Positions 53,281 through 61,541 of a stretch of 64,000 nucleotides of DNA are shown here, one piece after another. Position numbers and translations under genes: made by a program. The first letter of the stretch is position 1; each line of letters begins with the position of its first letter. Source of the stretch: Clostridium sp031626875 (lineage in GTDB: Bacteria > Bacillota > Clostridia > Clostridiales > Clostridiaceae); assembly GCF_031626875.1 (NCBI RefSeq), contig NZ_JANDMF010000019.1, forward strand, positions 27,054 through 91,053. Reading direction: 5' to 3'. A model generated the notes under the pieces. It did no database searches, was not told where the DNA came from, and saw nothing but the letters and a program-made list of their open reading frames with translations.

Positions 53281-54360
53281 TTAGGGAGATTTAGTTCTTC
53301 CTATATAAGCTTCATAAGGGAGTGTGACTATAATTTCTCCATCTTTAAATTTTAAATTTGTATTTTTTAGAGGATCTACATAATTAACTAAGTTCATTCC
53401 TACATTGTACATTTGTTCAGCAAATGGTTTTATGTCTTGAATAACAGTACCTGCCATAAATCCTTTATCAACTAAATCTTTAGCCTCTTGAGTCCCATCA
53501 ACTCCAATAACTGTTATATATTTTGATTTATCACCTTTATTATATCCATACTTTTGTAATATTTCAGTTACACCTATTGCCATAGCATCATTATTTCCAA
53601 TTACTACTTCAATTTTATCTCCATATTTGATAAATAAGTTTTCAAAATAATTTTTAGCTAAATCTTTAGACCAATTGGCATTTACACTTGCCAACTCCTG
53701 AATTTTTATTCCAGAATTTTTTAGTGTTGCAATGGAACTTTTTGTTCTTTGAATTTCAGGTTCACTTTCAGCTTTCCCCTTTAACATAATATACTCCATA
53801 ACATTATCATTATTTTTATCTATAACTTTTTTATTTGTATTCCATAAATCAATAAGAATCTTACCTTGTGAAATACCAGCTCGTTCCGAATTGCCTGCTA
53901 CAAAAACAACTCTATTATATTTAGGAACTTTTAATATTGTTTCAGGCGCAACTTGTAATAATACTAGTGGAATATTTTCTGGCTTAGTTTTATTAATAAC
54001 CTCTTTCACTGAATTTTCTGCTACATCAGCTAAATTTACTATTAAAAGCTCAATATCATTTTCATTATTTTGTACTATAGAATCTATTATTTGATTTTGT
54101 GTATTTATATTATTTTGTCCATCAAAAATAGTAAACTTGACTTTATCTTCATTTTCTTTCTGAATCTCCTCAAAACTCTGTTTAAGGGATAAGTTAAATG
54201 GATCACTAAAACTACGCACTATTACTGCAATATTAGTTACCTTTCTATTATTGCTATCGCAATTGGCCTTAGCTGATATATCAATTTGAATATTACTTAC
54301 CAATGTAATAGTTATTGTTGTAATTATTATAATCATAAATGCCTTTTTTAATAGTTTCAT
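53281..54360 (-). CDS. Sugar-binding periplasmic-type protein (galactose/ribose family)
   Basis: 359 residues, behind GGAGGTATT. The N-terminal signal segment ('AFMIIIITTITITLVSNIQI') has no clear lipobox. The mature part is a two-lobed type I periplasmic-binding fold: 'NIAVIVRSFSDPFNLSLKQS', 'NIPLVLLQVAPE', 'VVIGNNDAMAIGVTEILQKY' and 'ITVIGVDGTQEAKDLVDKGF'. It is close to the MglB/RbsB group. No permease or ATPase gene is nearby, so it may feed a chemoreceptor, a kinase or a transporter encoded elsewhere. Confidence 0.85.
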   Translation of the reverse strand: MKLLKKAFMIIIITTITITLVSNIQIDISAKANCDSNNRKVTNIAVIVRSFSDPFNLSLKQSFEEIQKENEDKVKFTIFDGQNNINTQNQIIDSIVQNNENDIELLIVNLADVAENSVKEVINKTKPENIPLVLLQVAPETILKVPKYNRVVFVAGNSERAGISQGKILIDLWNTNKKVIDKNNDNVMEYIMLKGKAESEPEIQRTKSSIATLKNSGIKIQELASVNANWSKDLAKNYFENLFIKYGDKIEVVIGNNDAMAIGVTEILQKYGYNKGDKSKYITVIGVDGTQEAKDLVDKGFMAGTVIQDIKPFAEQMYNVGMNLVNYVDPLKNTNLKFKDGEIIVTLPYEAYIGRTKSP

Positions 54361-54460
54361 AATACCTCCAAAACAATTGCGCTAATTATTATTAGACTGT
54401 GTTTAAATATAAAATTTATTCTACCAATAATACTCAATTTCTTTTTAGCATTTATGAATA

Positions 54461-54503
54461 AAAAAGGTATATTTCGTATTACTCTATACGAAATATACCT
54501 TTT
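54461..54503. terminator. Terminator after the 8-oxoguanine glycosylase gene
   Basis: AAAAAGGTATATTTCGTAT pairs with ATACGAAATATACCTTTT. On the minus strand the loop is GAGTAA. It is 9 bp beyond the stop at 54512. Confidence 0.88.
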
Positions 54504-54511
54504 AAGTAATT

Positions 54512-55405
54512 TTAATCCACACTTATCTTATTCTCTCTAGCATAATAGAAAAGATATTGTTGTGCAAATCCTGCTGACTCACCAAATTTGTTTCTTGCAA
54601 ATATTCTTATTTTATTCAGCGAACCTTCCTCTGCATTATAAAAATGCATCATAGCTCTCTTTACCCACACATCTACAGGGAAAGCAGAATACTTTTTCAT
54701 AGAAAATAGCATAATACAATCTGCTACTTTTGCTCCTACACCTTTGAATTTTTGTAATTCTTCATGACATTCATCTGCAGATAAGCTTGCTATGTAATCT
54801 AAATCATATTCTCCTAACTTTTTAGCATTATTTACATTACTTATTGTATCTAATATGTATTTACTTCTAAAAGATGCTCCTGTTTCTTGAATTTCTTCTA
54901 ATGTAGCATCTTTAAATTCAGCAGGAGTAGGAAATGTATAATATTTCTTTCCTTTATACTCTATTGGATTTCCCCATTTTTCTGATATCTTTTTAATTGT
55001 TTTTGATATAGATGGGATGCTATTTCTAGCAGAAATTATAAAGCTTATTAAAATTTCAAAATGCTCTTGATTTAAAAGTCTAATTCCATATCCATACTCA
55101 ACACTTTTACTTAATATTTCATCATTAGCTAAAGATTTTTTCACATCGCTATAATCTCTTTCTAAATCAAAATAACTTAACCATATATTTTTAAAATCTT
55201 CTTCATTACTATTTAATATTGTAACTATATCTTTTTTCTGAATAACCTCAATCACTCTTCCATAAGCTACTCCAATATAATTTAATTCCTCGACTTTTTC
55301 CCATCTGAAGCACTGCCCACATTCTACTATTTGCTTTATATTAAAATTTTTCACACCTTCTAGTATTATCTTGTCTTCCTTAAATACTACATTATCATAA
55401 TCCAT
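54512..55405 (-). CDS. ogg: 8-oxoguanine DNA glycosylase (OGG1 type)
   Basis: 297 residues. An N-terminal OGG_N-like domain ('QIVECGQCFRWEKVEE') precedes the HhH-GPD core. 'TGASFRSKYILDT' holds the Lys corresponding to the catalytic residue of OGG1, and 'FKGVGAKVADCIMLFS' is the helix-hairpin-helix followed by 'AFPVDVWVKRAMMHFY' with the conserved Asp. It excises 8-oxoguanine paired with cytosine. Length and motifs are complete. It stands alone between two terminators. Confidence 0.93.
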   Translation of the reverse strand: MDYDNVVFKEDKIILEGVKNFNIKQIVECGQCFRWEKVEELNYIGVAYGRVIEVIQKKDIVTILNSNEEDFKNIWLSYFDLERDYSDVKKSLANDEILSKSVEYGYGIRLLNQEHFEILISFIISARNSIPSISKTIKKISEKWGNPIEYKGKKYYTFPTPAEFKDATLEEIQETGASFRSKYILDTISNVNNAKKLGEYDLDYIASLSADECHEELQKFKGVGAKVADCIMLFSMKKYSAFPVDVWVKRAMMHFYNAEEGSLNKIRIFARNKFGESAGFAQQYLFYYARENKISVD

Positions 55406-55470
55406 AAACTCACCTTTTCTTTCTTCTTTTAATTATAATTATATCACACACTTAATATTATTTAACAATA

Positions 55471-55500
55471 AATATCAATTATACTTTGATAATTGATATT
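55471..55500. repeat. Perfect 12-bp inverted repeat
   Basis: AATATCAATTAT-ACTTTG-ATAATTGATATT. No T-run follows in either direction, so an operator or the end of a lost mobile sequence is as likely as a terminator. It lies about 65 bp upstream of the glycosylase gene and 57 bp before an isochorismatase remnant. Confidence 0.5.
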
Positions 55501-55557
55501 TGAGATTTAAAACTAGAAAACGAAAAAGCATATGCTACATAAAAAAATTTAAATAGA

Positions 55558-55683
55558 AACAAAGCCTTACTTGTAGTAGATATACAAGAAGATGCTACAG
55601 GCCAAACAACTAATAAACCATATAAAAATTCAAAAGAACTAATCAATAATGTAAACTCAGTTATTAGTAATAGAAAATTTTAG
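55558..55683 (+). pseudogene. Isochorismatase-family hydrolase, 5' remnant
   Basis: A 42-codon open stretch reads 'NKALLVVDIQEDATGQ', the start of isochorismatase/nicotinamidase-like cysteine hydrolases with the catalytic Asp, then about 25 further residues to TAG. In-frame TAA lies a few codons upstream, there is no start codon, and the remaining ~130 residues of the family are absent. It is therefore a decayed fragment. Confidence 0.6.
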
Positions 55684-55705
55684 TTTAGTATTTATAGCTT
55701 TATAC

Positions 55706-55749
55706 AAAAAAGTAGATTTCGCGTTGCTCTACACGAAATCTACTTTTTT
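55706..55749. terminator. Bidirectional terminator after nfnB
   Basis: AAAAAAGTAGATTTCG pairs with CGAAATCTACTTTTTT, with loop GAGCAA on the minus strand. It is closely related in shape to the terminator at 54461-54503. Confidence 0.88.
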
Positions 55750-55769
55750 CTATTTTAAAAATCTCCATT

Positions 55770-57161
55770 TTAATGATTTTTGTTTAAAAGATAATTATGA
55801 ATTCCAATTGCTGCTTTCTTTCCTGCTCCCATTGCTAAAATTACTGTTGCAGCTCCTGTTACTGCATCTCCACCAGCAAATACACCTTCCCTTGAAGTCA
55901 ATCCTGTATCATCTGAAGCAATAATACACTGCCTTTTATTTATATCTAATCCCTTAGTAGTTGAAGCTATTAATGGATTTGGTGAAGTTCCTAAAGACAT
56001 TATTACTGTATCTACATCTAAAATAAAATCTGACCCTTCAATAACTTCTGGCCTTCTCCTTCCAGATTCATCTGATTCTCCTAATTTCATCTTAACGCAT
56101 TTCATTCCATTAACCCAGCCTTTTTCATCTTGAAAAATTTCTGTTGGATTTGTAAGTAAATTAAATATAATACCCTCTTCTTTAGCATGATGTACTTCTT
56201 CAGCTCTTGCAGGTAATTCTGATTCACTTCTTCTATAAACTATATGAACTTCAGCTCCTAACCTTAGAGCTGTTCTAGCTGCATCCATAGCAACATTGCC
56301 ACCACCAACTACAGCAACCTTCTTCCCTACCCTGATTGGAGTTTTATATTCATCTTTGAATGCCTTCATTAAATTATTACGGGTTAAAAATTCATTGGCT
56401 GAGCAAACACCATTTGCATTTTCTCCTGGTATACCCATAAATTTAGGAAGTCCTGCACCTGTTCCTATAAACACAGCTTCAAACATTTCATTTTCAAACA
56501 GTTCGTCTATAGTTACAGTTTTACCAACTATAACATTTGTCTCTATTTTCACTCCAAGTTTTTTTACATTTTCAACTGCACTCTTAACAACTGTTTCCTT
56601 AGGTAATCTAAACTCTGGAATTCCATAAACTAAAACTCCTCCAACTTCGTGAAGAGCTTCAAATATAGTAACATCATATCCAAACTTTGCTAAGTCTCCA
56701 GCACAAGTAAGTCCTGCTGGCCCACTTCCTATAACTGCAACCTTCCTACCATTTTTAGGTACTGCTTCTGATAAATCTATATTTTTTTCCCTAGCCCAAT
56801 CTGCTACAAATCTTTCTAATTTTCCTATGGAAACAGGTTCTCCCTTAATTCCCAAAACACATGTACCTTCACACTGTGATTCTTGAGGGCAAACTCTACC
56901 ACATATAGATGGCAATGCTGAAGCTTTGGCTATAATTTTAGCAGATGCTTCAAAATCTTCTTCTTTTATCTTAGCTATAAATTTAGGAATTTCTATATTT
57001 ACAGGACACTTGTCAACACATTTTGGAATTTTGCAATTTAAACATCTCTTTGCTTCTTTTAATGCTTCTTCACTATTATATCCTAAACAAACTTCTTCAA
57101 AATTAGTGGCTCTTACCTTTGGAGCTTGTTCTTTAACTGGAACCTTTTTCATTCTATCCAT
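55770..57161 (-). CDS. nfnB: NfnB, large subunit of NADH-dependent ferredoxin:NADP oxidoreductase
   Basis: 463 residues, starting at MDRMKKVPVKEQAP, with GGAGGTGAG just upstream; the ATG is 1 bp after the nfnA stop. The N-terminus binds two [4Fe-4S] clusters ('CLNCKIPKCVDKCPVNIEIP', 'CGRVCPQESQCEGTC'). It is followed by an FAD site ('VIGSGPAGLTCAGDLA') and an NADPH site ('AVVGGGNVAMDAARTALRLG'). This is the GltD-like fold. Pairing with nfnA identifies NfnAB, which couples ferredoxin and NADH oxidation to NADP+ reduction by bifurcation, rather than glutamate synthase, whose large subunit is absent. Confidence 0.9.
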   Translation of the reverse strand: MDRMKKVPVKEQAPKVRATNFEEVCLGYNSEEALKEAKRCLNCKIPKCVDKCPVNIEIPKFIAKIKEEDFEASAKIIAKASALPSICGRVCPQESQCEGTCVLGIKGEPVSIGKLERFVADWAREKNIDLSEAVPKNGRKVAVIGSGPAGLTCAGDLAKFGYDVTIFEALHEVGGVLVYGIPEFRLPKETVVKSAVENVKKLGVKIETNVIVGKTVTIDELFENEMFEAVFIGTGAGLPKFMGIPGENANGVCSANEFLTRNNLMKAFKDEYKTPIRVGKKVAVVGGGNVAMDAARTALRLGAEVHIVYRRSESELPARAEEVHHAKEEGIIFNLLTNPTEIFQDEKGWVNGMKCVKMKLGESDESGRRRPEVIEGSDFILDVDTVIMSLGTSPNPLIASTTKGLDINKRQCIIASDDTGLTSREGVFAGGDAVTGAATVILAMGAGKKAAIGIHNYLLNKNH

Positions 57162-57162
57162 A

Positions 57163-58053
57163 TTAATTCTCACCTCCACAAATCCCACACCCTCCATGAT
57201 GTGAATCCCCTTCTTGTGCCCTTAAGATTGCTCTTCCCTCTTCAGTTTTATAGATAGCTTGTCTTCTCATAGCTTCATCAAAATCAACTAAATGTCCATC
57301 AAATTCAGGTCCGTCTACACAAGCAAATTTAATTTGTCCGTCTACAGATACTCTACAAGCACCACACATACCTGTTCCATCCACCATGATAGGATTTAAA
57401 CTAACAACAGTTGGAATGTTTAACTCTTTAGTAAGTAGAGTTACAAATTTCATCATTACCATAGGTCCAATTGCTATTACTAGGTCATACTTTTTTCCTT
57501 CTTTTTTTACTAAATCTTTTAATCTATCTGTTACTAATCCTTTATACCCTGAAGAACCATCATCTGTAGCTAAATAATAATTCCCACAAACTTCCTTCAT
57601 TTCTTTTTCTAAAATTACAATATCTTTATTTCTTGCACCAACTATAACATCTGCCTTTATTCCTTTTGAATACAACCATTTAACTTGAGGATAAACTGGT
57701 GCTGTCCCAACGCCTCCTGCAATAAATATTATATTTTTCTTGTTTAATTCTTCTACTTTTTTATTAATTAGCTCTGAAGACTTTCCTAGAGGTCCAACAA
57801 AATCTTTGAAGTAATCTCCAACATTATATTCTGCCATCTCCTTAGTTGATTCTCCTAAAACTTGAAATACAATTGTTACAGTGCCCTTGTCCTCATTATA
57901 ATCACATATTGTTAGTGGAATTCTTTCACCTTCTTCATCCATTTTTAAGATGATAAATTGCCCAGGTTTAGCTGATTTTGCAACTCTGGATGCGTCAATA
58001 TCCATCAAGTAAGTATTATCATTTAACTTTTCTTTTTTAACTATCTTATACAC
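57163..58053 (-). CDS. nfnA: NfnA, small subunit of NADH-dependent ferredoxin:NADP oxidoreductase
   Basis: 296 residues. GTG at 58053 was chosen because GGAGGG directly precedes it and family members begin 'MYKIVKKE'; an ATG four codons upstream is an alternative. An FAD-binding barrel ('AKPGQFIILKM') leads to the NAD site 'IFIAGGVGTAPVYPQVKWL'. The [2Fe-2S] site lies in 'GTGMCGACRVSV' and 'KFACVDGPEFDGHLVDFDE'. It resembles dihydroorotate-dehydrogenase electron-transfer subunits. It is cotranscribed with nfnB. The complex links the NADH and NADPH pools in fermentative clostridia. Confidence 0.9.
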   Translation of the reverse strand: MYKIVKKEKLNDNTYLMDIDASRVAKSAKPGQFIILKMDEEGERIPLTICDYNEDKGTVTIVFQVLGESTKEMAEYNVGDYFKDFVGPLGKSSELINKKVEELNKKNIIFIAGGVGTAPVYPQVKWLYSKGIKADVIVGARNKDIVILEKEMKEVCGNYYLATDDGSSGYKGLVTDRLKDLVKKEGKKYDLVIAIGPMVMMKFVTLLTKELNIPTVVSLNPIMVDGTGMCGACRVSVDGQIKFACVDGPEFDGHLVDFDEAMRRQAIYKTEEGRAILRAQEGDSHHGGCGICGGEN

Positions 58054-58247
58054 ATTTCCCTCCATGCATACACAATTAGTACTTTACAATATTATACATA
58101 TACTTATTTAAAATAATTCCATTTTATCTTTCTTTAATTCTTTTCCTTTTGTTATTAAATAATTTTAAAAATTGTTTTGCTTTTCATTTTAAATTGCATT
58201 AATCTTGTCTATAAGGATTTTTTTGTATATAGAGAGGAGAAAATTTT

Positions 58248-58703
58248 ATGACTGTTAAAATTGAAATTATACCTGCCAATACTATTGCTTATATAAGGAA
58301 TATTGGCCCTTATGGAATTAAAAACATACAAACCATGGAAAGATTAAAAGACTGGGCCAAATCCAAAAACTTATTTAATGATGAATCCATAATCTTTGGA
58401 ATTGCTCAAGATGATCCCAAAGTTACCCAAGCTGAAAACTGTCGTTATGATGCCTGTATAGTTGTTTCAAAGGATTATATAATAACTGATGACTATATAA
58501 AAGAGAGCACTCTTATTGGAGGAAAATATGCTGTTTTCAAAATTAATCACACTGCTGAAGCAGTTCAAAAAGCATGGGGTGATATTTTCCATGAACTATT
58601 GATTAACGGATATGAATTTGATAAATCAAGACTAATTATGGAAAGATATATAGTAAAAATGGTTAATAATCATTTTTGTGAAATTTGTGTACCTGTTCAT
58701 TGA
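58248..58703 (+). CDS. GyrI-like small-molecule-binding protein
   Basis: 151 residues, behind AGAGGAGAAAATTTT. It begins 'VKIEIIPANTIAYIRNIGPY' and contains 'CRYDACIVV', 'GGKYAVFKINH' and 'MERYIVKMVNNHFCEICVPV'. This is the GyrI-like/effector-binding fold found at the end of AraC-type regulators but here alone, without a DNA-binding domain. Stand-alone members may bind or hydrolyse small toxic compounds or inhibit gyrase. The ligand is unknown. Confidence 0.88.
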   Translation: MTVKIEIIPANTIAYIRNIGPYGIKNIQTMERLKDWAKSKNLFNDESIIFGIAQDDPKVTQAENCRYDACIVVSKDYIITDDYIKESTLIGGKYAVFKINHTAEAVQKAWGDIFHELLINGYEFDKSRLIMERYIVKMVNNHFCEICVPVH

Positions 58704-58709
58704 AATGAT

Positions 58710-58734
58710 AAAAGAGGTGCAAAACACCTCTTTT
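58710..58734. terminator. Bidirectional terminator
   Basis: AAAAGAGGTG-caaaa-CACCTCTTTT between the convergent GyrI-like and alcohol dehydrogenase genes. Confidence 0.9.
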
Positions 58735-58746
58735 ACTATTAGAATA

Positions 58747-59913
58747 TTAGAAATCCACTCTTACTCCATCATAGACACACTTAAATAGCTTCTTCATTTC
58801 ATCTTTATTTATTTTTCTTGGATTTGATCCTGTACAAGCATCTTGAATTGCTCTTTCTGCAATTAAATCAAGTGATGCATCAAACTTTTCTTTATCAACA
58901 CCATACTCTTTTAAAGTTTGAGGAACTCCCATTCTCTTATTTAATTCATTTATCATTTCAATTAATGATTGAACCAATTCTTCATCATTATTCCCAATTA
59001 ACCCAATTTGCTTAGAAATAGCTGCATATCTATCTAATGCTTCTTTCTTATTAAACTCTATTACAAATGGTAAATAAATAGCATTTGCACATCCATGAGG
59101 TATATGGAATACTGCTCCAGTCTTATGAGCCATACTATGACAAATTCCAAGTAGTGCATTAGAAAATGCCATTCCAGCTAGACATTGAGCATAGTGCATT
59201 TGTTCTCTTGCTTCATTATCACCATCATAAGATTTAACCAAAAATTCCTTAACCATTTCTATAGCTTTTAAAGCTAATGGATCTGTAAATGGTGAATGTA
59301 ATGTTGCAACATATGCTTCTATAGCATGAGTTAAAGCATCCATTCCAGTATTTGCTGTTAATCTTGGTGGCATTGTTTCTGCAAGTGCTGAATCAACTAT
59401 TGCCACATCTGGAGTTATGTTAAAATCAGCTAATGGATATTTAATTTCTGTCTTATAATCTGTTATAACTGAGAATGCAGTTACTTCTGTTGCTGTTCCA
59501 CTAGTTGATGGTATAGCTAAAAATTTAGCCTTATTTCTAAGTTCTGGTATAGTAAACGGATCTTTTATATCTTCAAAAGTTATTTCTGGATGTTCATAGA
59601 AAACCCACATAGCCTTTGCTGCATCAATTGGAGATCCACCACCCATTGCAATAATCCAATCGGGATTAAAATCTCTCATTACTTCAGCACCTCTAAGTAC
59701 TGTTTCTACTGATGGGTCTGGTTCTACCCCTTCAATAAGTTTTACTTCAATTCCTGCTGCCTTTAAATAGTCTAGAGCTTTATCAACAAATCCAAATTTT
59801 CTCATGGATCCGCCTCCAAGAACAAGGACAGCTCTTTCTCCTTTTATAGATTTCAATTGTTCCATAGAACCTTTTCCATAATAAATATCTCTTGGTAATG
59901 TAAATCTCATCAT
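58747..59913 (-). CDS. Iron-containing alcohol dehydrogenase (butanol dehydrogenase type)
   Basis: 388 residues, behind GGAGGTATTAGAAGA. The NAD(P) site 'VLVLGGGSMRKFG' and 'IIAMGGGSPIDAAKAMWVFY' are followed by 'PSTSGTATEVTAFSVI'. The iron ligands lie in 'TGMDALTHAIEAYVA' and 'GICHSMAHKTGAVFHIPHG'. This is the group III alcohol dehydrogenase family, which in solvent-forming clostridia reduces butyraldehyde or acetaldehyde. Cofactor preference cannot be read with certainty. It is monocistronic. Confidence 0.93.
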   Translation of the reverse strand: MMRFTLPRDIYYGKGSMEQLKSIKGERAVLVLGGGSMRKFGFVDKALDYLKAAGIEVKLIEGVEPDPSVETVLRGAEVMRDFNPDWIIAMGGGSPIDAAKAMWVFYEHPEITFEDIKDPFTIPELRNKAKFLAIPSTSGTATEVTAFSVITDYKTEIKYPLADFNITPDVAIVDSALAETMPPRLTANTGMDALTHAIEAYVATLHSPFTDPLALKAIEMVKEFLVKSYDGDNEAREQMHYAQCLAGMAFSNALLGICHSMAHKTGAVFHIPHGCANAIYLPFVIEFNKKEALDRYAAISKQIGLIGNNDEELVQSLIEMINELNKRMGVPQTLKEYGVDKEKFDASLDLIAERAIQDACTGSNPRKINKDEMKKLFKCVYDGVRVDF

Positions 59914-60019
59914 TCTTCTAATACCTCCATAATTTAATACTTGTATTTTACCATTTTGTAGTATATTTGTAAATGTACAGACTATCCCAACTTACTATAT
60001 ACCTGTATTGAAACAAAAT

Positions 60020-60048
60020 TTGACATCAATAGCTTTTCTAATTATAAT
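60020..60048 (+). promoter_or_regulatory. Consensus promoter of the drug-exporter leader
   Basis: TTGACA (60020-60025), exactly 17 bp, TATAAT (60043-60048). It is a perfect match to the housekeeping consensus. Transcription should start near 60055, only a few bases before the leader ribosome site. Confidence 0.85.
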
Positions 60049-60076
60049 GACTGTGTGACGGAGGGTATACTCTCGT

Positions 60077-60175
60077 ATGCTGGATAAGTTGTCAACAATA
60101 TTGTTGGCTTCTTATCCTTTTTTTTATTCCTTAAATAATTTACTAACATATTTGATAATCACAATATTTAATTAG
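60077..60175 (+). CDS. Leader peptide upstream of the Bcr/CflA exporter
   Basis: A 32-residue frame starting MLDKLSTILLASYPFF, with GGAGGG (60060-60065) eleven bases upstream. It runs through both arms of the terminator at 60082-60125 and stops at TAG 60173-60175. That TAG overlaps the AGGAGGA ribosome site of the exporter gene. This layout fits ribosome-mediated attenuation plus translational coupling. The peptide has no homologue that I recognise. Confidence 0.6.
   Translation: MLDKLSTILLASYPFFYSLNNLLTYLIITIFN
60082..60125 (+). terminator. Attenuator-type terminator in the exporter leader
   Basis: GGATAAG (60082-60088) pairs with CTTATCC (60111-60117), with the inner palindrome CAACAATATTGTTG and a run of eight T (60118-60125). 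It lies after a perfect promoter and before the coding gene, so read-through must be regulated. Confidence 0.85.
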
Positions 60176-60188
60176 GAGGATGAGTAAA

Positions 60189-61430
60189 ATGGAAAATCAA
60201 AAATTATTAAAAACTAACAAAATGAAATTATTAAAACCACAAAAATATTTAGGTGCAAAAGGTATCATAATGTTTATTTCTTTGATGTCAATGTTTATAC
60301 CCTTATCAATTGATTTATACTTACCAGCTATGCCAACTATGACTGAATACTTTCAAACATCAACAGCAATGGTAAATCTAACTTTAATAGCTTTTTATGT
60401 CTTTTTTGCCATAGGTATAATTATTTTTGGACCTCTGAGTGATAAATATGGTAGAAAACCGATTCTTATTATAGGCTTGTTTTTATATTTAATTGGTAGT
60501 CTTTTCTGTGCTTTTTCTGCATCAATCTATCAATTAATTCTATTCCGTATTTTACAGGCCCTTGGCGCTGGAAATGCCATAGCAATATCAACTGCTTTAG
60601 TTAAAGATTGTTTTTCTGGAAAAATTAAAAGTAAAGTTCTTGCTACTGTCCAAGCCATGAGTGTACTTGCTCCAATGGTGGCACCTATTGCAGGAGCAGC
60701 AATTTTAAAAGTAGCAGATTGGAGAGAAACTTTCTTAGTTCTTGCTATTATAGGATTTTTCTCATTAATAGTAGCATTTATGTTTCAAGAGACATTATCA
60801 AAAGAAGAACGTTATATTGGAAATTTAGGTGGTTCTTTAATACGCTTACTTGTAGTTGGCAAAAATGTTGGGTTTAGTAGTTTCCTTTTCATTGCTTCTA
60901 CTTTAGCAGCACCTTATATGGCATATATAGCAATGTCATCTTATATTTATAAAAATTATTTTGCTTTTGATGCCCAAACATATAGTTACTTTTTTGCAAT
61001 CAACTCTGCTGTCGCTATTTTAGGTCCTATTATTTATATTCGTTCTATTGGAAGGATACCATCTCGTATCTTTTCCTGGTGCTGTTTTGGTATATCTCTA
61101 GTTAGTGGATTATGTGTACTTTTTATTGGAGACTCTTCTCCATTAATTTTCTTAATTTCATTTTTACCTTTTACTTTGGTTGAAGGTGCTATTCGTCCAT
61201 TTAGTACAAATATTCTACTTGATCAACAAAAAGAAGATATTGGTTCAGCCTCATCACTTATTAATGCAATTCAAACTATTTTAGGTAGCATCGGTATGGC
61301 ATTGGGGTCTCTTGCTTGGAACAATATGATTCATGGTTTAGGGATTATTATGATTTTATCAACTATTGTAGCCACTATAGTTTGGGTTATTTTATTAAAT
61401 AGTAAAATTGAATTAAAAGGATTATTTTAA
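60189..61430 (+). CDS. Bcr/CflA-type multidrug efflux MFS transporter
   Basis: 413 residues. The start is MENQKLLKTNK, eight bases after TTAGGAGG; an earlier ATG overlaps that site. There are twelve predicted membrane helices. 'SIDLYLPAMPTMTEYF' is the Bcr/CflA signature near helix 1, followed by 'GPLSDKYGRKPILIIG' (MFS loop) and 'RILQALGAGNAIAISTALVKD'. It is a proton-driven drug exporter (bicyclomycin/chloramphenicol type); the actual substrate is unknown. Expression appears controlled by the leader at 60020-60175. Confidence 0.9.
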   Translation: MENQKLLKTNKMKLLKPQKYLGAKGIIMFISLMSMFIPLSIDLYLPAMPTMTEYFQTSTAMVNLTLIAFYVFFAIGIIIFGPLSDKYGRKPILIIGLFLYLIGSLFCAFSASIYQLILFRILQALGAGNAIAISTALVKDCFSGKIKSKVLATVQAMSVLAPMVAPIAGAAILKVADWRETFLVLAIIGFFSLIVAFMFQETLSKEERYIGNLGGSLIRLLVVGKNVGFSSFLFIASTLAAPYMAYIAMSSYIYKNYFAFDAQTYSYFFAINSAVAILGPIIYIRSIGRIPSRIFSWCCFGISLVSGLCVLFIGDSSPLIFLISFLPFTLVEGAIRPFSTNILLDQQKEDIGSASSLINAIQTILGSIGMALGSLAWNNMIHGLGIIMILSTIVATIVWVILLNSKIELKGLF

Positions 61431-61443
61431 AAATAACCTTCTG

Positions 61444-61483
61444 TTCAAGCTACAAAGCTTAATTTATTACTTTGTAGCTTGAA
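61444..61483. terminator. Hairpin after the exporter gene
   Basis: TTCAAGCTACAAAG pairs exactly with CTTTGTAGCTTGAA around a 12-nt loop. The T-run is weak, so termination efficiency is uncertain. Confidence 0.6.
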
Positions 61484-61541
61484 AGTAATTCTAGTATTTT
61501 AATATCTTATATTTTATAATATTTACAGGTGGTGATACACT

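Noticed and set aside
55770..58053. Glutamate synthase small subunit with a dihydroorotate dehydrogenase subunit
   Set aside because: The two subunits together, with no GltB or PyrD nearby, match NfnAB better.
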